From: Serratia sp. Ag1
GTDB lineage: Bacteria; Pseudomonadota; Gammaproteobacteria; Enterobacterales; Enterobacteriaceae
Direction of reading: 5' to 3'
Assembly: GCF_000743355.1 (NCBI RefSeq)
Contig: NZ_JQEI01000026.1
Coordinates: 186,001-250,000 of the forward strand
Length of the DNA stretch: 64,000 nt
Each line of letters opens with the position of its first letter. The stretch's first letter is position 1. The notes below the pieces were generated by a model that was not told the DNA's origin, made no database searches, and saw only the letters and a program-made list of their open reading frames with translations. Shown in pieces: positions 20,985 to 31,705 of this stretch. A program made the translations under genes and the position numbers.

Positions 20985-22312
20985 ATATGGCACCCAAAAT
21001 TACCTCGATGCGGATCGTGCCGGTTGCCGGTCATGACAGCATGCTGCTTAACCTCAGCGGTGCCCATGCGCCGTTCTTCACCCGCAATATTGTGATCTTG
21101 CAGGATAACGCCGGTAACACCGGGTTAGGCGAAATTCCTGGCGGTGAGAAAATCCGCCAGACGCTCGAAGAGGCGCAGCCGCTGGTGGTGGGTAAAACCC
21201 TCGGCGAATACAAAAACGTGATGAATGCAGTGCGCCAGCGTTTTGCCGATCGTGATGCAACCGGGCGCGGCCTACAGACTTTCGATCTGCGTACCACCAT
21301 TCACGTGGTGACTGGGATTGAGGCGGCGATGCTGGATCTGCTGGGCCAGTTCCTCAATGTGCCGGTAGCCGCCCTGTTGGGTGACGGGCAGCAGCGCGAT
21401 TCGGTTGAAATGCTCGGCTATCTGTTTTACATCGGCGATCGTAACAAAACCCCGTTGCCTTACCAGAGCCAACCCGATGAAGCCTGTGACTGGTATCGCC
21501 TGCGCCATGAAGAAGCGCTGACGCCATCAGGCATTGTGCGTTTGGCTGAAGCGGCTTACGAGAAATATGGTTTCAACGATTTCAAACTGAAAGGCGGCGT
21601 GCTGGCGGGCAGTGAAGAAGCGGAAGCGGTCACCGCGCTGGCACAGCGTTTCCCGCAGGCGCGTATTACCCTCGACCCTAACGGGGCCTGGTCGCTGCAG
21701 GAAGCGATCGCTCTTGGCAAACAGCTGCGTCATGTGCTGGCCTATGCCGAAGATCCTTGCGGCGCTGAACAAGGGTTCTCTGGCCGGGAAGTGATGGCGG
21801 AGTTCCGCCGTGCTACCGGGTTGCCCACCGCCACCAATATGATCGCCACCGACTGGCGGCAGATGAGCCACACGCTGCAATTGCAATCGGTAGACATCCC
21901 ATTGGCCGATCCCCACTTCTGGACTATGCAAGGTTCGGTGCGGGTGGCACAAATGTGCCACGAGTTCGGCTTGACCTGGGGTTCACATTCCAATAACCAC
22001 TTCGATATTTCTTTGGCGATGTTCACTCAGGTGGCCGCAGCGGCGCCGGGCAACATCGCGGCGATCGACACGCACTGGATCTGGCAGGAAGGCAACCAGC
22101 GCCTGACGCGCGAACCGTTGCAGATCGTGGGGGGACGGGTGGCGGTTCCGCAACGGCCAGGGTTGGGGATCGAACTGGATCACGATCGGCTGATGCAAGG
22201 CCATGAGCTGTATAAAAAACACGGGCTGGGGGCACGCGATGATGCGCAGGGCATGCAGTACCTGATCCCTGGCTGGACCTTTGATAACAAACGCCCGTGT
22301 CTGGTTCGTTAA
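20981..22312 (+). CDS. gudD: Glucarate dehydratase
   Basis: Enolase-superfamily enzyme that dehydrates D-glucarate (and L-idarate) to 5-keto-4-deoxyglucarate. The catalytic KxK motif is in FNDFKLKGG, with metal ligands in [19 protein letters not shown] and NMIATDW, and the catalytic His in WGSHSNNH. 443 residues. All catalytic motifs expected of active GudD are present, and there is no separate gudX paralogue beside it as there is in E. coli. The ATG at 20981 overlaps the gudP stop; a second ATG at 20987 is an alternative. Confidence 0.94.
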   Translation: MNMAPKITSMRIVPVAGHDSMLLNLSGAHAPFFTRNIVILQDNAGNTGLGEIPGGEKIRQTLEEAQPLVVGKTLGEYKNVMNAVRQRFADRDATGRGLQTFDLRTTIHVVTGIEAAMLDLLGQFLNVPVAALLGDGQQRDSVEMLGYLFYIGDRNKTPLPYQSQPDEACDWYRLRHEEALTPSGIVRLAEAAYEKYGFNDFKLKGGVLAGSEEAEAVTALAQRFPQARITLDPNGAWSLQEAIALGKQLRHVLAYAEDPCGAEQGFSGREVMAEFRRATGLPTATNMIATDWRQMSHTLQLQSVDIPLADPHFWTMQGSVRVAQMCHEFGLTWGSHSNNHFDISLAMFTQVAAAAPGNIAAIDTHWIWQEGNQRLTREPLQIVGGRVAVPQRPGLGIELDHDRLMQGHELYKKHGLGARDDAQGMQYLIPGWTFDNKRPCLVR

Positions 22313-22337
22313 TGATTTTTTGAACAGAGGAAACACC

Positions 22338-23111
22338 ATGAATAGCTGCCACAACCGTTTTCGCCAGTCGCTGCTTGCGGGGGAAACCCTGATCGGCTGT
22401 TGGTCGGCACTGGCTAACCCAATTTCCACTGAAGTGTTGGGGTTGGCCGGTTTCGACTGGCTGGTGCTGGATGGCGAACATGCGCCGAATGATATTGGTA
22501 CTTTTGTGCCGCAACTGATGGCGCTGAAAGGCAGCCACAGTGCTGCAGTGGTGCGCCCACCGTGCAACGAACCCATTATTATCAAGCGCTTGCTGGATAT
22601 CGGTTTTTACAACTTCCTGATCCCGTTTGTGGAAAGTGCCGAACAGGCACGGCAGGCGGTAGCCTCGACCCGCTATCCACCAGCCGGTATCCGTGGCGTA
22701 TCGGTTTCACACCGTAGCAACGGTTACGGCACCGTAGCCGATTATTTTGCCCAGATTAACGATCAGATTACCGTGCTGGTACAGATCGAAAGCCAACTGG
22801 GGGTGGATAACCTGGATGCCATTGCTGCAGTGCCAGGGGTTGACGGCATTTTTGTCGGGCCGGGGGATCTGTCTGCTGCGATGGGGTATCTCGGCCAGCC
22901 GAATCACCCGGAAGTGCAGGCGGTGATCCGCCATATTTTCCAGCGTGCCAGCGCACAGGGTAAAGCTAGCGGCATTCTGGCACCGGCTGAGGCCGATGCT
23001 CGCCGTTATCTGGAGTGGGGAGCACGCTTTGTGGCGGTTGGCAGCGATCTCGGTGTTTTTCGCAGTGCCACGCAGGCCTTGTGCGATCGTTTTAAACACA
23101 GCGGTAAATAA
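22338..23111 (+). CDS. garL: 5-keto-4-deoxy-D-glucarate aldolase
   Basis: Class II HpcH/HpaI-family aldolase that splits 5-keto-4-deoxyglucarate into pyruvate and tartronate semialdehyde. Motifs [21 protein letters not shown] and [14 protein letters not shown] carry the metal and substrate ligands. The frame extends upstream into gudD to 22281, but ATG 22338 has GAGG 7 nt upstream and gives a 257-residue protein against 256 in E. coli. It lies between gudD and garR in the same operon. Confidence 0.95.
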   Translation: MNSCHNRFRQSLLAGETLIGCWSALANPISTEVLGLAGFDWLVLDGEHAPNDIGTFVPQLMALKGSHSAAVVRPPCNEPIIIKRLLDIGFYNFLIPFVESAEQARQAVASTRYPPAGIRGVSVSHRSNGYGTVADYFAQINDQITVLVQIESQLGVDNLDAIAAVPGVDGIFVGPGDLSAAMGYLGQPNHPEVQAVIRHIFQRASAQGKASGILAPAEADARRYLEWGARFVAVGSDLGVFRSATQALCDRFKHSGK

Positions 23112-23122
23112 GGGGAATGAGG

Positions 23123-24007
23123 ATGAAAATCGGATTTATTGGCTTGGGCATTATGGGCAAGCCCATGAGCAAAAACCTGCTGAAAGCGGGTTATTCACTG
23201 GTGGTGATGGATCGTAATACCGACGTGGTGGCCGAACTGGTCGAGCTGGGGGCCGATGTGGTCGCTACTCCGAAAGCCGTGGCAGCACAAAGCGATATCG
23301 TGATCACCATGCTGCCGAATTCCCCACAGGTACGGGAGGTCGCGCTGGGGGAAAATGGCATTATTGAGGGGGCCAAAGCGGGCACGGTGCTGATCGACAT
23401 GAGCTCCATCGCTCCGCTGGCAAGTCGTGAAATCAGCGCTGCGCTGGCCGCTAAACAGATTGCCATGCTCGATGCCCCGGTGAGCGGTGGCGAACCCAAG
23501 GCGATAGATGCCACGTTGTCGGTGATGGTTGGTGGCGATAAAGAGGTGTTCGATCGCTGTTTTGAAGTGATGAAAACCATGGCTGGCTCGGTGGTGCATA
23601 CCGGTGATATTGGTGCCGGTAACGTGACCAAGCTGGCGAACCAGGTGATTGTGGCGCTGAATATTGCAGCGATGTCCGAAGCGCTGGTGCTGGCAACCAA
23701 AGCCGGAGTGGATCCGGATCTGGTGTATCAGGCGATCCGTGGCGGGTTGGCGGGCAGTACGGTATTAGAGGCCAAAGCGCCGATGGTGATGGATCGCAAT
23801 TTCAAACCGGGTTTCCGCATTGATCTGCACATTAAAGATCTGGCCAATGCGCTGGATACTTCACATAGCGTGGGTGCCCAGTTGCCGCTGACTGCTGCAG
23901 TGATGGAAATGATGCAGGCGCTGCGTGCCGATGGCCTTGGCAATGCCGATCACAGTGCGCTGGCGTGTTATTACGAGAAATTAGCCAAAACAGAAGTCAC
24001 CCGCTAG
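23123..24007 (+). CDS. garR: Tartronate semialdehyde reductase (2-hydroxy-3-oxopropionate reductase)
   Basis: NAD(P)H-dependent beta-hydroxyacid dehydrogenase that reduces tartronate semialdehyde to D-glycerate. Rossmann start MKIGFIGLGIMGKPMSKNL, substrate loop DAPVSGGEPKA and catalytic Lys in GNVTKLANQ are all present. Of two ATGs (23117 and 23123), the second is chosen because AGGGG lies 7 nt upstream and the protein is then 294 residues, exactly as in E. coli. Confidence 0.96.
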   Translation: MKIGFIGLGIMGKPMSKNLLKAGYSLVVMDRNTDVVAELVELGADVVATPKAVAAQSDIVITMLPNSPQVREVALGENGIIEGAKAGTVLIDMSSIAPLASREISAALAAKQIAMLDAPVSGGEPKAIDATLSVMVGGDKEVFDRCFEVMKTMAGSVVHTGDIGAGNVTKLANQVIVALNIAAMSEALVLATKAGVDPDLVYQAIRGGLAGSTVLEAKAPMVMDRNFKPGFRIDLHIKDLANALDTSHSVGAQLPLTAAVMEMMQALRADGLGNADHSALACYYEKLAKTEVTR

Positions 24008-24029
24008 GGCACCAGAGGTTGCGTCCGTG

Positions 24030-24067
24030 AAGCCAGATGGGCCGCATGTCTCGGCCCTTACTGGCTT
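24030..24067 (+). other. Long intercistronic hairpin between garR and garK
   Basis: AAGCCAG...GGGCCG pairs with CGGCCC...CTGGCTT (7 bp, small internal loop, 6 bp, 7-nt apical loop). No T-run follows, so it is more likely an mRNA-stability or processing element between garR and garK than a terminator. Confidence 0.55.
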
Positions 24068-24091
24068 GGGGCGCCAGGGAACTTACAGCTT

Positions 24092-25228
24092 ATGAAAATA
24101 GTGATTGCGCCGGACTCATACAAAGAAAGCCTTTCAGCACTTGAAGTGGCCTCGTGTATTGAAGCCGGATTTCGGGAGATTTTCCCACAGGCTGACTACC
24201 TGAAGCTGCCAATGGCAGACGGAGGCGAGGGAACGGTGGAGGTGATGGTTGCCGCCACTTCGGGCCGCAAAATTGACGTGGAAGTCACCGGGCCACTGGG
24301 TGAAAAAGTAATGGCCTTTTTTGGTCTGTCCGGTGATGGGCAGTGCGCTTTTATCGAAATGGCGGCGGCCAGTGGGCTGGAGTTAGTGCCGGGGCAACGG
24401 CGTAACCCGCTGAAAACCACCTCTTACGGTACCGGTGAACTGATTCGCTGTGCGCTGGATCAGGGCGTTCAGCATTGCATTATCGGCATCGGCGGCAGTG
24501 CCACTAACGATGGCGGTGCGGGCATGGTTCAGGCATTGGGGGCCCGATTGCTGGATAACCAGGGGGAAGAGCTTGGCTTTGGTGGCGCAGCCTTGGCCCG
24601 CCTGGCGAGTATTGATATCAGCGAGCTGGATCCACGTATCCAGCAGTGCAAATTTGAGATTGCCTGTGATGTTACCAATCCACTGACCGGTAACAACGGG
24701 GCGTCGGCGATTTTTGGCCCGCAGAAAGGCGCTACGCCGCAGATGGTTGAACAGCTCGATCTCGCTCTGCAACATTATGCTCAAATGATCAAATACTGGT
24801 TAGATATCGATGTTGAGCAGGTCGCGGGAGCGGGGGCTGCCGGGGGAATGGGGGCGGCGTTATTGGCCTTCTGCCGGGCGGAGCTGCGGCAGGGGATTGA
24901 GATCGTCACGGATGCGTTGGGGCTGGATGCTCTGGTGCGTGATGCGACGTTAGTGATCACTGGTGAAGGGCGGCTCGATAGCCAAAGCATCAATGGCAAA
25001 GTGCCGATCGGTGTGGCCAGGGTGGCCAAGCGCTATCACAAGCCAGTGATTGGCATTGCCGGTAGCCTGAGTTCAGACGTCAGCGTGGTGCATCAGCACG
25101 GTGTTGATGCGGTGTTCAGCGTGCTGTATCGCATCTGTACGCTGGAAGAAGCATTGGCTGATGCCGGGGAAAACGTGCGTATGACGGCGCGCAATATTGC
25201 TGCGGTTCTCAAACTCGGCCAACAGTAA
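24092..25228 (+). CDS. garK: Glycerate 2-kinase
   Basis: Phosphorylates D-glycerate to 2-phosphoglycerate, the last step of the galactarate/glucarate route into glycolysis. Typical GckA/GarK-family blocks are MKIVIAPDSYKESLSA, PMADGGEGTVE, GIGGSATNDGGAGM, GAGAAGGMGAALL and VITGEGRLDSQS. 378 residues; E. coli 381. It follows garR after an 84-base gap that contains a large hairpin. It ends the operon and converges on barA. Confidence 0.95.
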   Translation: MKIVIAPDSYKESLSALEVASCIEAGFREIFPQADYLKLPMADGGEGTVEVMVAATSGRKIDVEVTGPLGEKVMAFFGLSGDGQCAFIEMAAASGLELVPGQRRNPLKTTSYGTGELIRCALDQGVQHCIIGIGGSATNDGGAGMVQALGARLLDNQGEELGFGGAALARLASIDISELDPRIQQCKFEIACDVTNPLTGNNGASAIFGPQKGATPQMVEQLDLALQHYAQMIKYWLDIDVEQVAGAGAAGGMGAALLAFCRAELRQGIEIVTDALGLDALVRDATLVITGEGRLDSQSINGKVPIGVARVAKRYHKPVIGIAGSLSSDVSVVHQHGVDAVFSVLYRICTLEEALADAGENVRMTARNIAAVLKLGQQ

Positions 25229-25235
25229 ATTGCTT

Positions 25236-25260
25236 CGCCCCTTTCCGCTAGAAAGGGGCG
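25236..25260. terminator. Hairpin between convergent garK and barA
   Basis: Perfect 10-bp stem CGCCCCTTTC/GAAAGGGGCG with a 5-nt loop, between the garK and barA stop codons. The lack of a T-run on either side limits confidence in intrinsic termination. Confidence 0.6.
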
Positions 25261-25265
25261 CAACG

Positions 25266-27998
25266 TTATTCCAGATAGAACCGTACTTCGGTATTCACCA
25301 GTTCTATCTCATCCAGTAATTCCAGCCATTCGGGTTCTAAATCGAGGCTGTTGACCCCCTGTCGCAACTGCTGCTCAATGTAGTAACACAACTGCTTGAG
25401 GCGCGGTACGCCGCTGTAACTGCAACTGCCGTGCAGTTTGTGGATCAGATCGAGAATATTATCGTCGGGCTTGCCTTCCAGCAGCGCTTTTATCCGTTCA
25501 CTGACTTCGGGCAGAAACTCCACCAGCATCTGCAACAGATCGCGGGCCAAATCTTCTTTATTGGCCGCCTGACGTAGGGCCAATTGCCAGTCTAACGACA
25601 AGGGATGTTCTGTTACATTGCGCGGAACCACCGCCTCTTGTATGACTTCGTGGGTGTGATAACGGGCCAATACCTGCGTCAGCATGGCCTCATCGATCGG
25701 TTTAGCCAGATAGTCGTCCATGCCTGCCTGCAACAGATACTCGCGTTCGCCGCTGATCGCATGAGCCGTGACCGCGACGATCGGCGTGGAGTTGTGATGT
25801 GGCATCTGGCGGATCAGCTCACCGGCACGAATACCATCGACATTCGGCATCTGGATGTCCATCAGGATCATATCCAGCACGTTGTCGCGCGCCAGCGCGA
25901 TCGCTTCTTCACCGCTGCCGCACAGCAGCGTTTTTTCTACCTGCTCCGCCAGCAAGGTGCCAATCAGTTTCAGGTTGGCGGGATTATCGTCCACGGCCAT
26001 CACTGTCAACGGCAGACGTTTGCGCACTGGTGGTGTTACCGCTGTGTATTGGCTTTCCATGCGCAACAGCGGATACAGACGATGGCTGGTGATAGGTTTA
26101 ATCAGGCAACCCATGGCACCGAGTTTTTTCATCTCTTCGGCATCAACCTGCGCTTGGCTTGGCAAGGCAAGGATCACCCGGCTGGTCACTTTCAGCGCCT
26201 CAAGCAGTTTGTCCCGATGCTGAGGAACGCTGTCGTGATAGGGGATCGGGACGCCGAGCAGCAAGAAGTCGTAATCGTTTGTGGGCAATTTCCCCAGCGT
26301 TGGCGAATGGGTGACGATCAGTTGGGTGACGCTCAGCATCGCGATTGTCGCCTGAGCGGCAGCCGGGTTGGCTTCGATATAAGCCAGGGTTTTGCCACGC
26401 AGATCCGGCAGGCTTGGCGGCAGCGACAGCATGCCCTCATTCAGATCGAGCGTAATGTTGAACCAGAAGGTTGAACCCCGATTGACCTGGCTGTAGAAGC
26501 TGATATCCCCCCCCATTTCTTTCACCAGTTTCTGGGTGATCACCAGGCCCAGGCCGGTGCCGCCGTGGCGGCGAGAAATGCTGGCATCCGCCTGGCGGAA
26601 TGCCTGGAACAGTTGCGATTGCTGTTTTTCAGAAATGCCGATGCCGGTATCGTGGATCTGTACTTCCAATTCCACCTGCCGTTCCAACTGATTACGCAGT
26701 TCGACGCGGATATCGATATTGCCGGTCTCGGTGAATTTGACGGCATTACCCAGCAAGTTGGTGATCACCTGTTGCAGGCGCAGCGAATCGCCAATCACCT
26801 GTTCCGGCACATCGTTCTGCACATCCAGCGTCAGCTCCAGCCCTTTTTCGTGGGCGCTGGGGGCGAGCAGCACGATCACTTCATCCAGGGTTTCACGCAG
26901 CGAGAACGGGATGTGCTCCAGTATCAGTTTACCCGCTTCCAGTTTCGAGAAGTCCAGCACGTCGTTGATGATGGTCAGCAGATTATTTGCCGAACGTTCA
27001 ATGGTTTGCAGATAATCTTTCTGCGTACCGCTCAGTGTGGTTTTCAGCATCTGGCGGGTAAAGCCGATGACACCGTTCAACGGTGTACGCAATTCATGGG
27101 ACATATTGGCCAGGAATTCAGACTTGATACGCGCGGCTTCCTGAGCACGCTTTTTGGCCAGATCCAGTTCAACGTTCTGGATCTCCATCTGCTCCAGCGT
27201 TTCGCGCAGATCGGAGGTGGCCTGATCGATATTCTGCTGCATTTCCTCGTGATAGGCGGTCAGCGACATTGCCATGGAGTTAATGCCGTTTTTCAGCATA
27301 TGCAGTTCGCCGAGCATAAAGCCTTCTACCCGGCTGTCGAGCTGGCCCCGGCGGATCCGGTCGACGGTATTGACCATATTGCGGATCGGGCCGGTTACGT
27401 CACGCATCAGGCGGTAGGCGAACAGGACCGCGATACACATACACAGCAGCAACAGCATGGTGGAGACGAACACTTCTTTGTATTGCTGCAAGCGTACCGA
27501 TTTTAGATCCAGCTCGATCGCCACATAGCCAAGCCGGTTATCGGCATGGGTTTCGTTGCCGCTACTGTCGTCTGGATAGGGGTTTTCTGACAGGATTGGG
27601 GTACGCAGGATCAGCGAATCGCCACGCCGGGTCAACATCAGTTCTGTCGGCAATGGCACATCTTGTGGCAACTGCAGTTTGTTGTAATTGTGATGATAAT
27701 TGGAAGTGACGAAGAGATTGTTTTGCGCATCAAACACGGTTATCGCACGCACAATGTCCGAGTGGCGGCGATGCAGCAGGCTAACCAACTGCCTGACCGA
27801 TTCACGGCTACGGAAAGTCATACCGTATTCGCTGGCAACCGCCAGGGGTTCGATGATACTGGCACCAGAATCAACTAACTGTTCCTGCAACTCGTTGTAG
27901 CGGTGAACCACAAAGAAGGTACTGAGCAACAAACCGATCAGTAACGTCGGTGCCAAAATCAGTATCATCATGCGTGCACGCAGGCTGTATTTGGTCAT
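25266..27998 (-). CDS. barA: Hybrid sensor histidine kinase BarA
   Basis: Tripartite sensor kinase that phosphorylates UvrY (GacA type) and so controls the Csr small RNAs. In order: transmembrane segment at residues 9-30, periplasmic sensor, second TM near 170-190, HAMP domain, HisKA with phospho-His in [16 protein letters not shown] (near residue 300), HATPase with GGTGLGLVI, receiver with phospho-Asp in [13 protein letters not shown], and C-terminal Hpt with phospho-His in [13 protein letters not shown]. An in-frame ATG at 28004 is possible, but 27998 gives the family start [11 protein letters not shown] (910 residues; E. coli 918). Confidence 0.96.
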   Translation of the reverse strand: MTKYSLRARMMILILAPTLLIGLLLSTFFVVHRYNELQEQLVDSGASIIEPLAVASEYGMTFRSRESVRQLVSLLHRRHSDIVRAITVFDAQNNLFVTSNYHHNYNKLQLPQDVPLPTELMLTRRGDSLILRTPILSENPYPDDSSGNETHADNRLGYVAIELDLKSVRLQQYKEVFVSTMLLLLCMCIAVLFAYRLMRDVTGPIRNMVNTVDRIRRGQLDSRVEGFMLGELHMLKNGINSMAMSLTAYHEEMQQNIDQATSDLRETLEQMEIQNVELDLAKKRAQEAARIKSEFLANMSHELRTPLNGVIGFTRQMLKTTLSGTQKDYLQTIERSANNLLTIINDVLDFSKLEAGKLILEHIPFSLRETLDEVIVLLAPSAHEKGLELTLDVQNDVPEQVIGDSLRLQQVITNLLGNAVKFTETGNIDIRVELRNQLERQVELEVQIHDTGIGISEKQQSQLFQAFRQADASISRRHGGTGLGLVITQKLVKEMGGDISFYSQVNRGSTFWFNITLDLNEGMLSLPPSLPDLRGKTLAYIEANPAAAQATIAMLSVTQLIVTHSPTLGKLPTNDYDFLLLGVPIPYHDSVPQHRDKLLEALKVTSRVILALPSQAQVDAEEMKKLGAMGCLIKPITSHRLYPLLRMESQYTAVTPPVRKRLPLTVMAVDDNPANLKLIGTLLAEQVEKTLLCGSGEEAIALARDNVLDMILMDIQMPNVDGIRAGELIRQMPHHNSTPIVAVTAHAISGEREYLLQAGMDDYLAKPIDEAMLTQVLARYHTHEVIQEAVVPRNVTEHPLSLDWQLALRQAANKEDLARDLLQMLVEFLPEVSERIKALLEGKPDDNILDLIHKLHGSCSYSGVPRLKQLCYYIEQQLRQGVNSLDLEPEWLELLDEIELVNTEVRFYLE

Positions 27999-28062
27999 GG
28001 GCATCCAATGTGGGAGAATTGAGTTAATCCTAGCTTAGTGAACCAACACTCAATCGACAATT

Positions 28063-29406
28063 ATGGCTCAATTCTACTCCCCCAAGCGCCGCATGACGAC
28101 CCGCCCAGCACGACAAATATTGACTATAACGGTAACGGACCTCGATCCGTTCGGCCAGGGAGTGGCACATCATGAGGGTAAAGCGGTTTTTATCCCGGGT
28201 GTATTACCAGGGGAACAGGCGGAAATTCAACTGGTGGAAGAGAAACGCCAGTATGCCAAAGGCACATTGAAACGCCTGCTGAGCCACAGCCCACAACGGG
28301 TTGAGCCGCGTTGCCCGCATTTTAGTCGCTGTGGTGGGTGTCAGCAGCAGCATGCATCTGTGGCGTTGCAACAGCAGAGCAAGGCGGCTGCGCTGACAAG
28401 AATAATTAGCCGGGAAACCGGTGTGACGCCGCAGTCGGAGCCGGTGATCGCCGGGCCTGAGTACGGTTATCGGCGGCGGGCCCGTTTGGGGTTGTTGTGG
28501 CAACCGCAGCAGCAAAAACTGTTGATGGGGTTTCATCAGTCAGCTTCGGCTGATTTGATCGAGGTGAAACAGTGCCCGGTATTGGCCCCTGAGCTGGAGC
28601 AACTGCTGGAACCGTTGCGGGTATGCCTTAATGGTTTGCAGGTTGCCAAACATCTGGGCCACGCTGAACTGGTGCTGGCTGATAACGGCCCGCTGCTGGT
28701 GTTGCGCCATTTGGCCGCCTTGAAAGCCACCGATCGGCAAGCGCTAGAGAGGTTTGCACAACAGAGGCAAGTGACGGTTTATTTGGCTCCAGACAGCGAT
28801 AAGCTTGAAAAGCTGTGCGGTGAAGTGCCGTATTATCAGGTTGACGGGCTAAGCTTAACGTTCAGCCCACGCGATTTTATTCAGGTTAACGACGCGGTAA
28901 ATCAGCAAATGGTGGCCCAGGCTCTTGAATGGCTGGAGATTGGGCCCAATGATCGCATACTGGATCTATTCTGCGGGATGGGTAACTTCACCTTACCGCT
29001 GGCCCGGCGTGCCAAAGCGGTAGTCGGCATCGAAGGTGTTGCCACGCTGGTAGCGAATGGGCAATATAATGCGCATAAGAATTTGCTGAGTAATCTGTCT
29101 TTTTTCCATGAGAATCTGGAGGATGACGTTGCGCGGCAGCCTTGGGCAGCACAAGGGTTTGATAAAGTGATGTTGGATCCTGCCCGTGCTGGTGCGGCTG
29201 GAGTCATGTCGCACATTGTAAAGCTGGCACCAGAGCGGGTGGTTTATGTTTCCTGTAACCCCACGACGCTGGCACGTGACAGTAAAGTGTTACTGGACGC
29301 CGGTTACCGTCTTGCCCGTGTGCGGATGTTAGATATGTTTCCGCATACGGGGCATCTTGAATCCATGGCGCTGTTTATCCAAACGCCTGGAGTCGCTGCA
29401 AAGTAG
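28063..29406 (+). CDS. rlmD: 23S rRNA (uracil-1939-C5)-methyltransferase
   Basis: SAM-dependent RNA m5U methyltransferase with an N-terminal TRAM domain (about residues 15-75). A [4Fe-4S] cluster is bound by cysteines in [16 protein letters not shown] and KQCPVLAP. The methyltransferase core has [14 protein letters not shown] (SAM binding) and the catalytic Cys in [13 protein letters not shown]. 447 residues (E. coli 433). MAQFYS at 28063 matches the family start although the Shine-Dalgarno is weak. Ends 9 bases before relA, so probably co-transcribed with it. Confidence 0.95.
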   Translation: MAQFYSPKRRMTTRPARQILTITVTDLDPFGQGVAHHEGKAVFIPGVLPGEQAEIQLVEEKRQYAKGTLKRLLSHSPQRVEPRCPHFSRCGGCQQQHASVALQQQSKAAALTRIISRETGVTPQSEPVIAGPEYGYRRRARLGLLWQPQQQKLLMGFHQSASADLIEVKQCPVLAPELEQLLEPLRVCLNGLQVAKHLGHAELVLADNGPLLVLRHLAALKATDRQALERFAQQRQVTVYLAPDSDKLEKLCGEVPYYQVDGLSLTFSPRDFIQVNDAVNQQMVAQALEWLEIGPNDRILDLFCGMGNFTLPLARRAKAVVGIEGVATLVANGQYNAHKNLLSNLSFFHENLEDDVARQPWAAQGFDKVMLDPARAGAAGVMSHIVKLAPERVVYVSCNPTTLARDSKVLLDAGYRLARVRMLDMFPHTGHLESMALFIQTPGVAAK

Positions 29407-29415
29407 GGAGAAAGT

Positions 29416-31650
29416 ATGGTTGCGGTAAGAAGTGCACATCTGAATACGGCGGGGGAATTCGCTCTTGATGATTGGATTGCCAGCCTGGGGCTACTTAACC
29501 CGCAGTCATGTGAGCGATTAGCCGCAACCTGGCGCTACTGCGAGCAGCAGACCAAGAGCCATGCTGACGCCCCGCTGTTGCTGTGGCGCGGCGTGGAAAT
29601 GGTAGAAATCCTCTCGACCCTCAGCATGGACAACGACAGCATGCGCGCTGCGTTGCTGTTCCCGCTGGTGGATGCTGGTATTGTGCCGGAAGATGCCCTG
29701 ACCGAAGCCTTTGGCCCCGGTATTACCTCGCTGGTGCATGGTGTGCGTGATATGGACGCCATTCGCCAACTGAAAGCCACGCATAACGACTCGAACAGTT
29801 CCGAACAGGTTGATAACGTGCGCCGCATGTTGCTGGCGATGGTGGAAGATTTCCGCTGCGTGGTGATCAAACTGGCGGAGCGGATAGCCCATCTGCGTGA
29901 GGTCAAAGACGCGCCGGAAGATGAACGCGTGTTGGCCGCCAAAGAGTGCTTCAACATCTATGCCCCGTTGGCTAACCGCCTGGGCATCGGCCAACTGAAG
30001 TGGGAGCTGGAGGATTTCTGCTTCCGCTACCTGCACCCGGACGAATACAAACGTATTGCCAAATTGCTGCACGAGCGCCGTATCGACCGTGAGCATTTTA
30101 TTGATGACTTTGTTGCTGCGTTGCGTAAGGCGATGGAGGATGAAAGCGTCAAGGCGGACATTTATGGCCGCCCGAAACATATCTACAGCATCTGGCGCAA
30201 GATGCAGAAAAAATCGCTGGCGTTTGATGAGCTGTTTGATGTACGTGCGGTGCGCGTGGTGGTGGAGCGTTTGCAGGATTGCTACGCAGCGTTGGGTATT
30301 GTGCATACCCATTTCCGCCATCTGCCGGATGAGTTTGACGATTACGTCGCCAACCCGAAACCCAACGGCTATCAATCAATTCATACCGTGGTGCTTGGGC
30401 CACACGGTAAAACGCTGGAAATCCAGATCCGTACCCGCCAGATGCATGAAGACGCTGAACTGGGTGTGGCTGCGCACTGGAAGTACAAAGAAGGTGCTGT
30501 GGTCACCGCCCGTTCTGGCTATGAAGAGCGGATTGCCTGGCTGCGTAAGCTGATCGCCTGGCAGGAAGAGATGGCGGATTCGGGCGAAATGCTCGATGAA
30601 GTGCGCAGCCAGGTGTTTGACGATCGCGTCTATGTGTTTACCCCGAAAGGTGACGTGATCGACCTGCCTGCGGGCTCAACGCCATTGGATTTTGCCTACC
30701 ATATTCACAGCGATGTCGGCCACCGTTGCATTGGTGCCAAAATTGGTGGCCGCATCGTGCCATTTACTTACCAGTTGCAGATGGGCGATCAGATTGAAGT
30801 GATCACCCAGAAAAAACCCAACCCCAGCCGCGATTGGCTGAATCCAAACCTTGGCTATATCACCACTAGCCGTGGGCGTTCGAAGATCCACAACTGGTTC
30901 CGCAAGCAGGATCGTGACAAAAACATCCTGGCCGGGCGGCAGATGCTGGACAACGAACTGGAGCACCTGGGCATCAGCCTGAAAGAGGCCGAAAAGCTGC
31001 TGATCCCGCGTTATAACGTCAATTCGCTGGATGAAGTGCTGGCCGGGATTGGCGGTGGGGATATTCGCCTAAATCAGATGGTGAATTTCCTGCAAGGCAA
31101 GCTCAACAAGCCAAGTGCCGAAGAGCAGGATCGCCAGGCACTGCGCCAGCTGACGCAGCAGAAAGCCTCACCTGCCTTAGCCCGTAGCAAAGACAATGGC
31201 CGCGTGGTGGTAGAGGGCGTCGGCAATCTGATGCACCATATTGCACGCTGCTGCCAGCCGATCCCGGGTGACGATATCATTGGCTTTATCACGCAAGGGC
31301 GGGGGATTTCGATCCACCGGGCGGATTGCGATCAACTGGCCGATCTGCAATCCCACGCGCCGGAACGCATTGTTGATGCCGTTTGGGGTGAGAGCTATTC
31401 CAGCGGTTACTCGCTGGTGGTGCGCGTAATGGCGAACGATCGCAGTGGTTTGCTGCGTGATATCACCACTATTCTGGCGAACGAAAAGGTCAACGTGTTG
31501 GGTGTCGCCAGCCGGAGTGATACCAAAAAGCAGTTGGCCACTATCGATATGGACATCGAGATCTACAACCAGCAGGTGCTGGGGCGCGTGTTGGCCAAAC
31601 TTAACCAGTTGCCGGATGTGATTGACGCCAAGCGTTTGCACGGTAAGTGA
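29416..31650 (+). CDS. relA: GTP pyrophosphokinase (stringent response, ppGpp synthetase I)
   Basis: Ribosome-associated enzyme that makes (p)ppGpp when uncharged tRNA enters the A site. The N-terminal pseudo-hydrolase region lacks the catalytic His-Asp pair (FPLVDAG), as in RelA rather than SpoT. The synthetase domain contains GRPKHIYSIWRKM, NPKPNGYQSIHTVV and EIQIRTRQMHEDAE. TGS (VFTPKGDVIDLPAGSTPLDF), helical, zinc-finger (CCQPIPGD) and ACT domains follow. 744 residues, the E. coli length. SD GGGAGAAAGT lies just upstream. Confidence 0.98.
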   Translation: MVAVRSAHLNTAGEFALDDWIASLGLLNPQSCERLAATWRYCEQQTKSHADAPLLLWRGVEMVEILSTLSMDNDSMRAALLFPLVDAGIVPEDALTEAFGPGITSLVHGVRDMDAIRQLKATHNDSNSSEQVDNVRRMLLAMVEDFRCVVIKLAERIAHLREVKDAPEDERVLAAKECFNIYAPLANRLGIGQLKWELEDFCFRYLHPDEYKRIAKLLHERRIDREHFIDDFVAALRKAMEDESVKADIYGRPKHIYSIWRKMQKKSLAFDELFDVRAVRVVVERLQDCYAALGIVHTHFRHLPDEFDDYVANPKPNGYQSIHTVVLGPHGKTLEIQIRTRQMHEDAELGVAAHWKYKEGAVVTARSGYEERIAWLRKLIAWQEEMADSGEMLDEVRSQVFDDRVYVFTPKGDVIDLPAGSTPLDFAYHIHSDVGHRCIGAKIGGRIVPFTYQLQMGDQIEVITQKKPNPSRDWLNPNLGYITTSRGRSKIHNWFRKQDRDKNILAGRQMLDNELEHLGISLKEAEKLLIPRYNVNSLDEVLAGIGGGDIRLNQMVNFLQGKLNKPSAEEQDRQALRQLTQQKASPALARSKDNGRVVVEGVGNLMHHIARCCQPIPGDDIIGFITQGRGISIHRADCDQLADLQSHAPERIVDAVWGESYSSGYSLVVRVMANDRSGLLRDITTILANEKVNVLGVASRSDTKKQLATIDMDIEIYNQQVLGRVLAKLNQLPDVIDAKRLHGK

Positions 31651-31664
31651 TTTTCCCCCCTCAG

Positions 31665-31685
31665 GGCTCAGCGTGCTGAGCCTTT
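31665..31685 (+). terminator. Terminator-like hairpin after relA
   Basis: GGCTCAGC/GCTGAGCC with a very short loop, followed by TTT, in the 55-base gap before mazG. It would give only partial termination because the T-run is short. Confidence 0.5.
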
Positions 31686-31705
31686 GATTATTCAGAGAGT
31701 TGTTC

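Noticed and set aside
25605..26474. 289-codon plus-strand open frame opposite barA
   Set aside because: Antisense shadow; no Shine-Dalgarno and no family resemblance.
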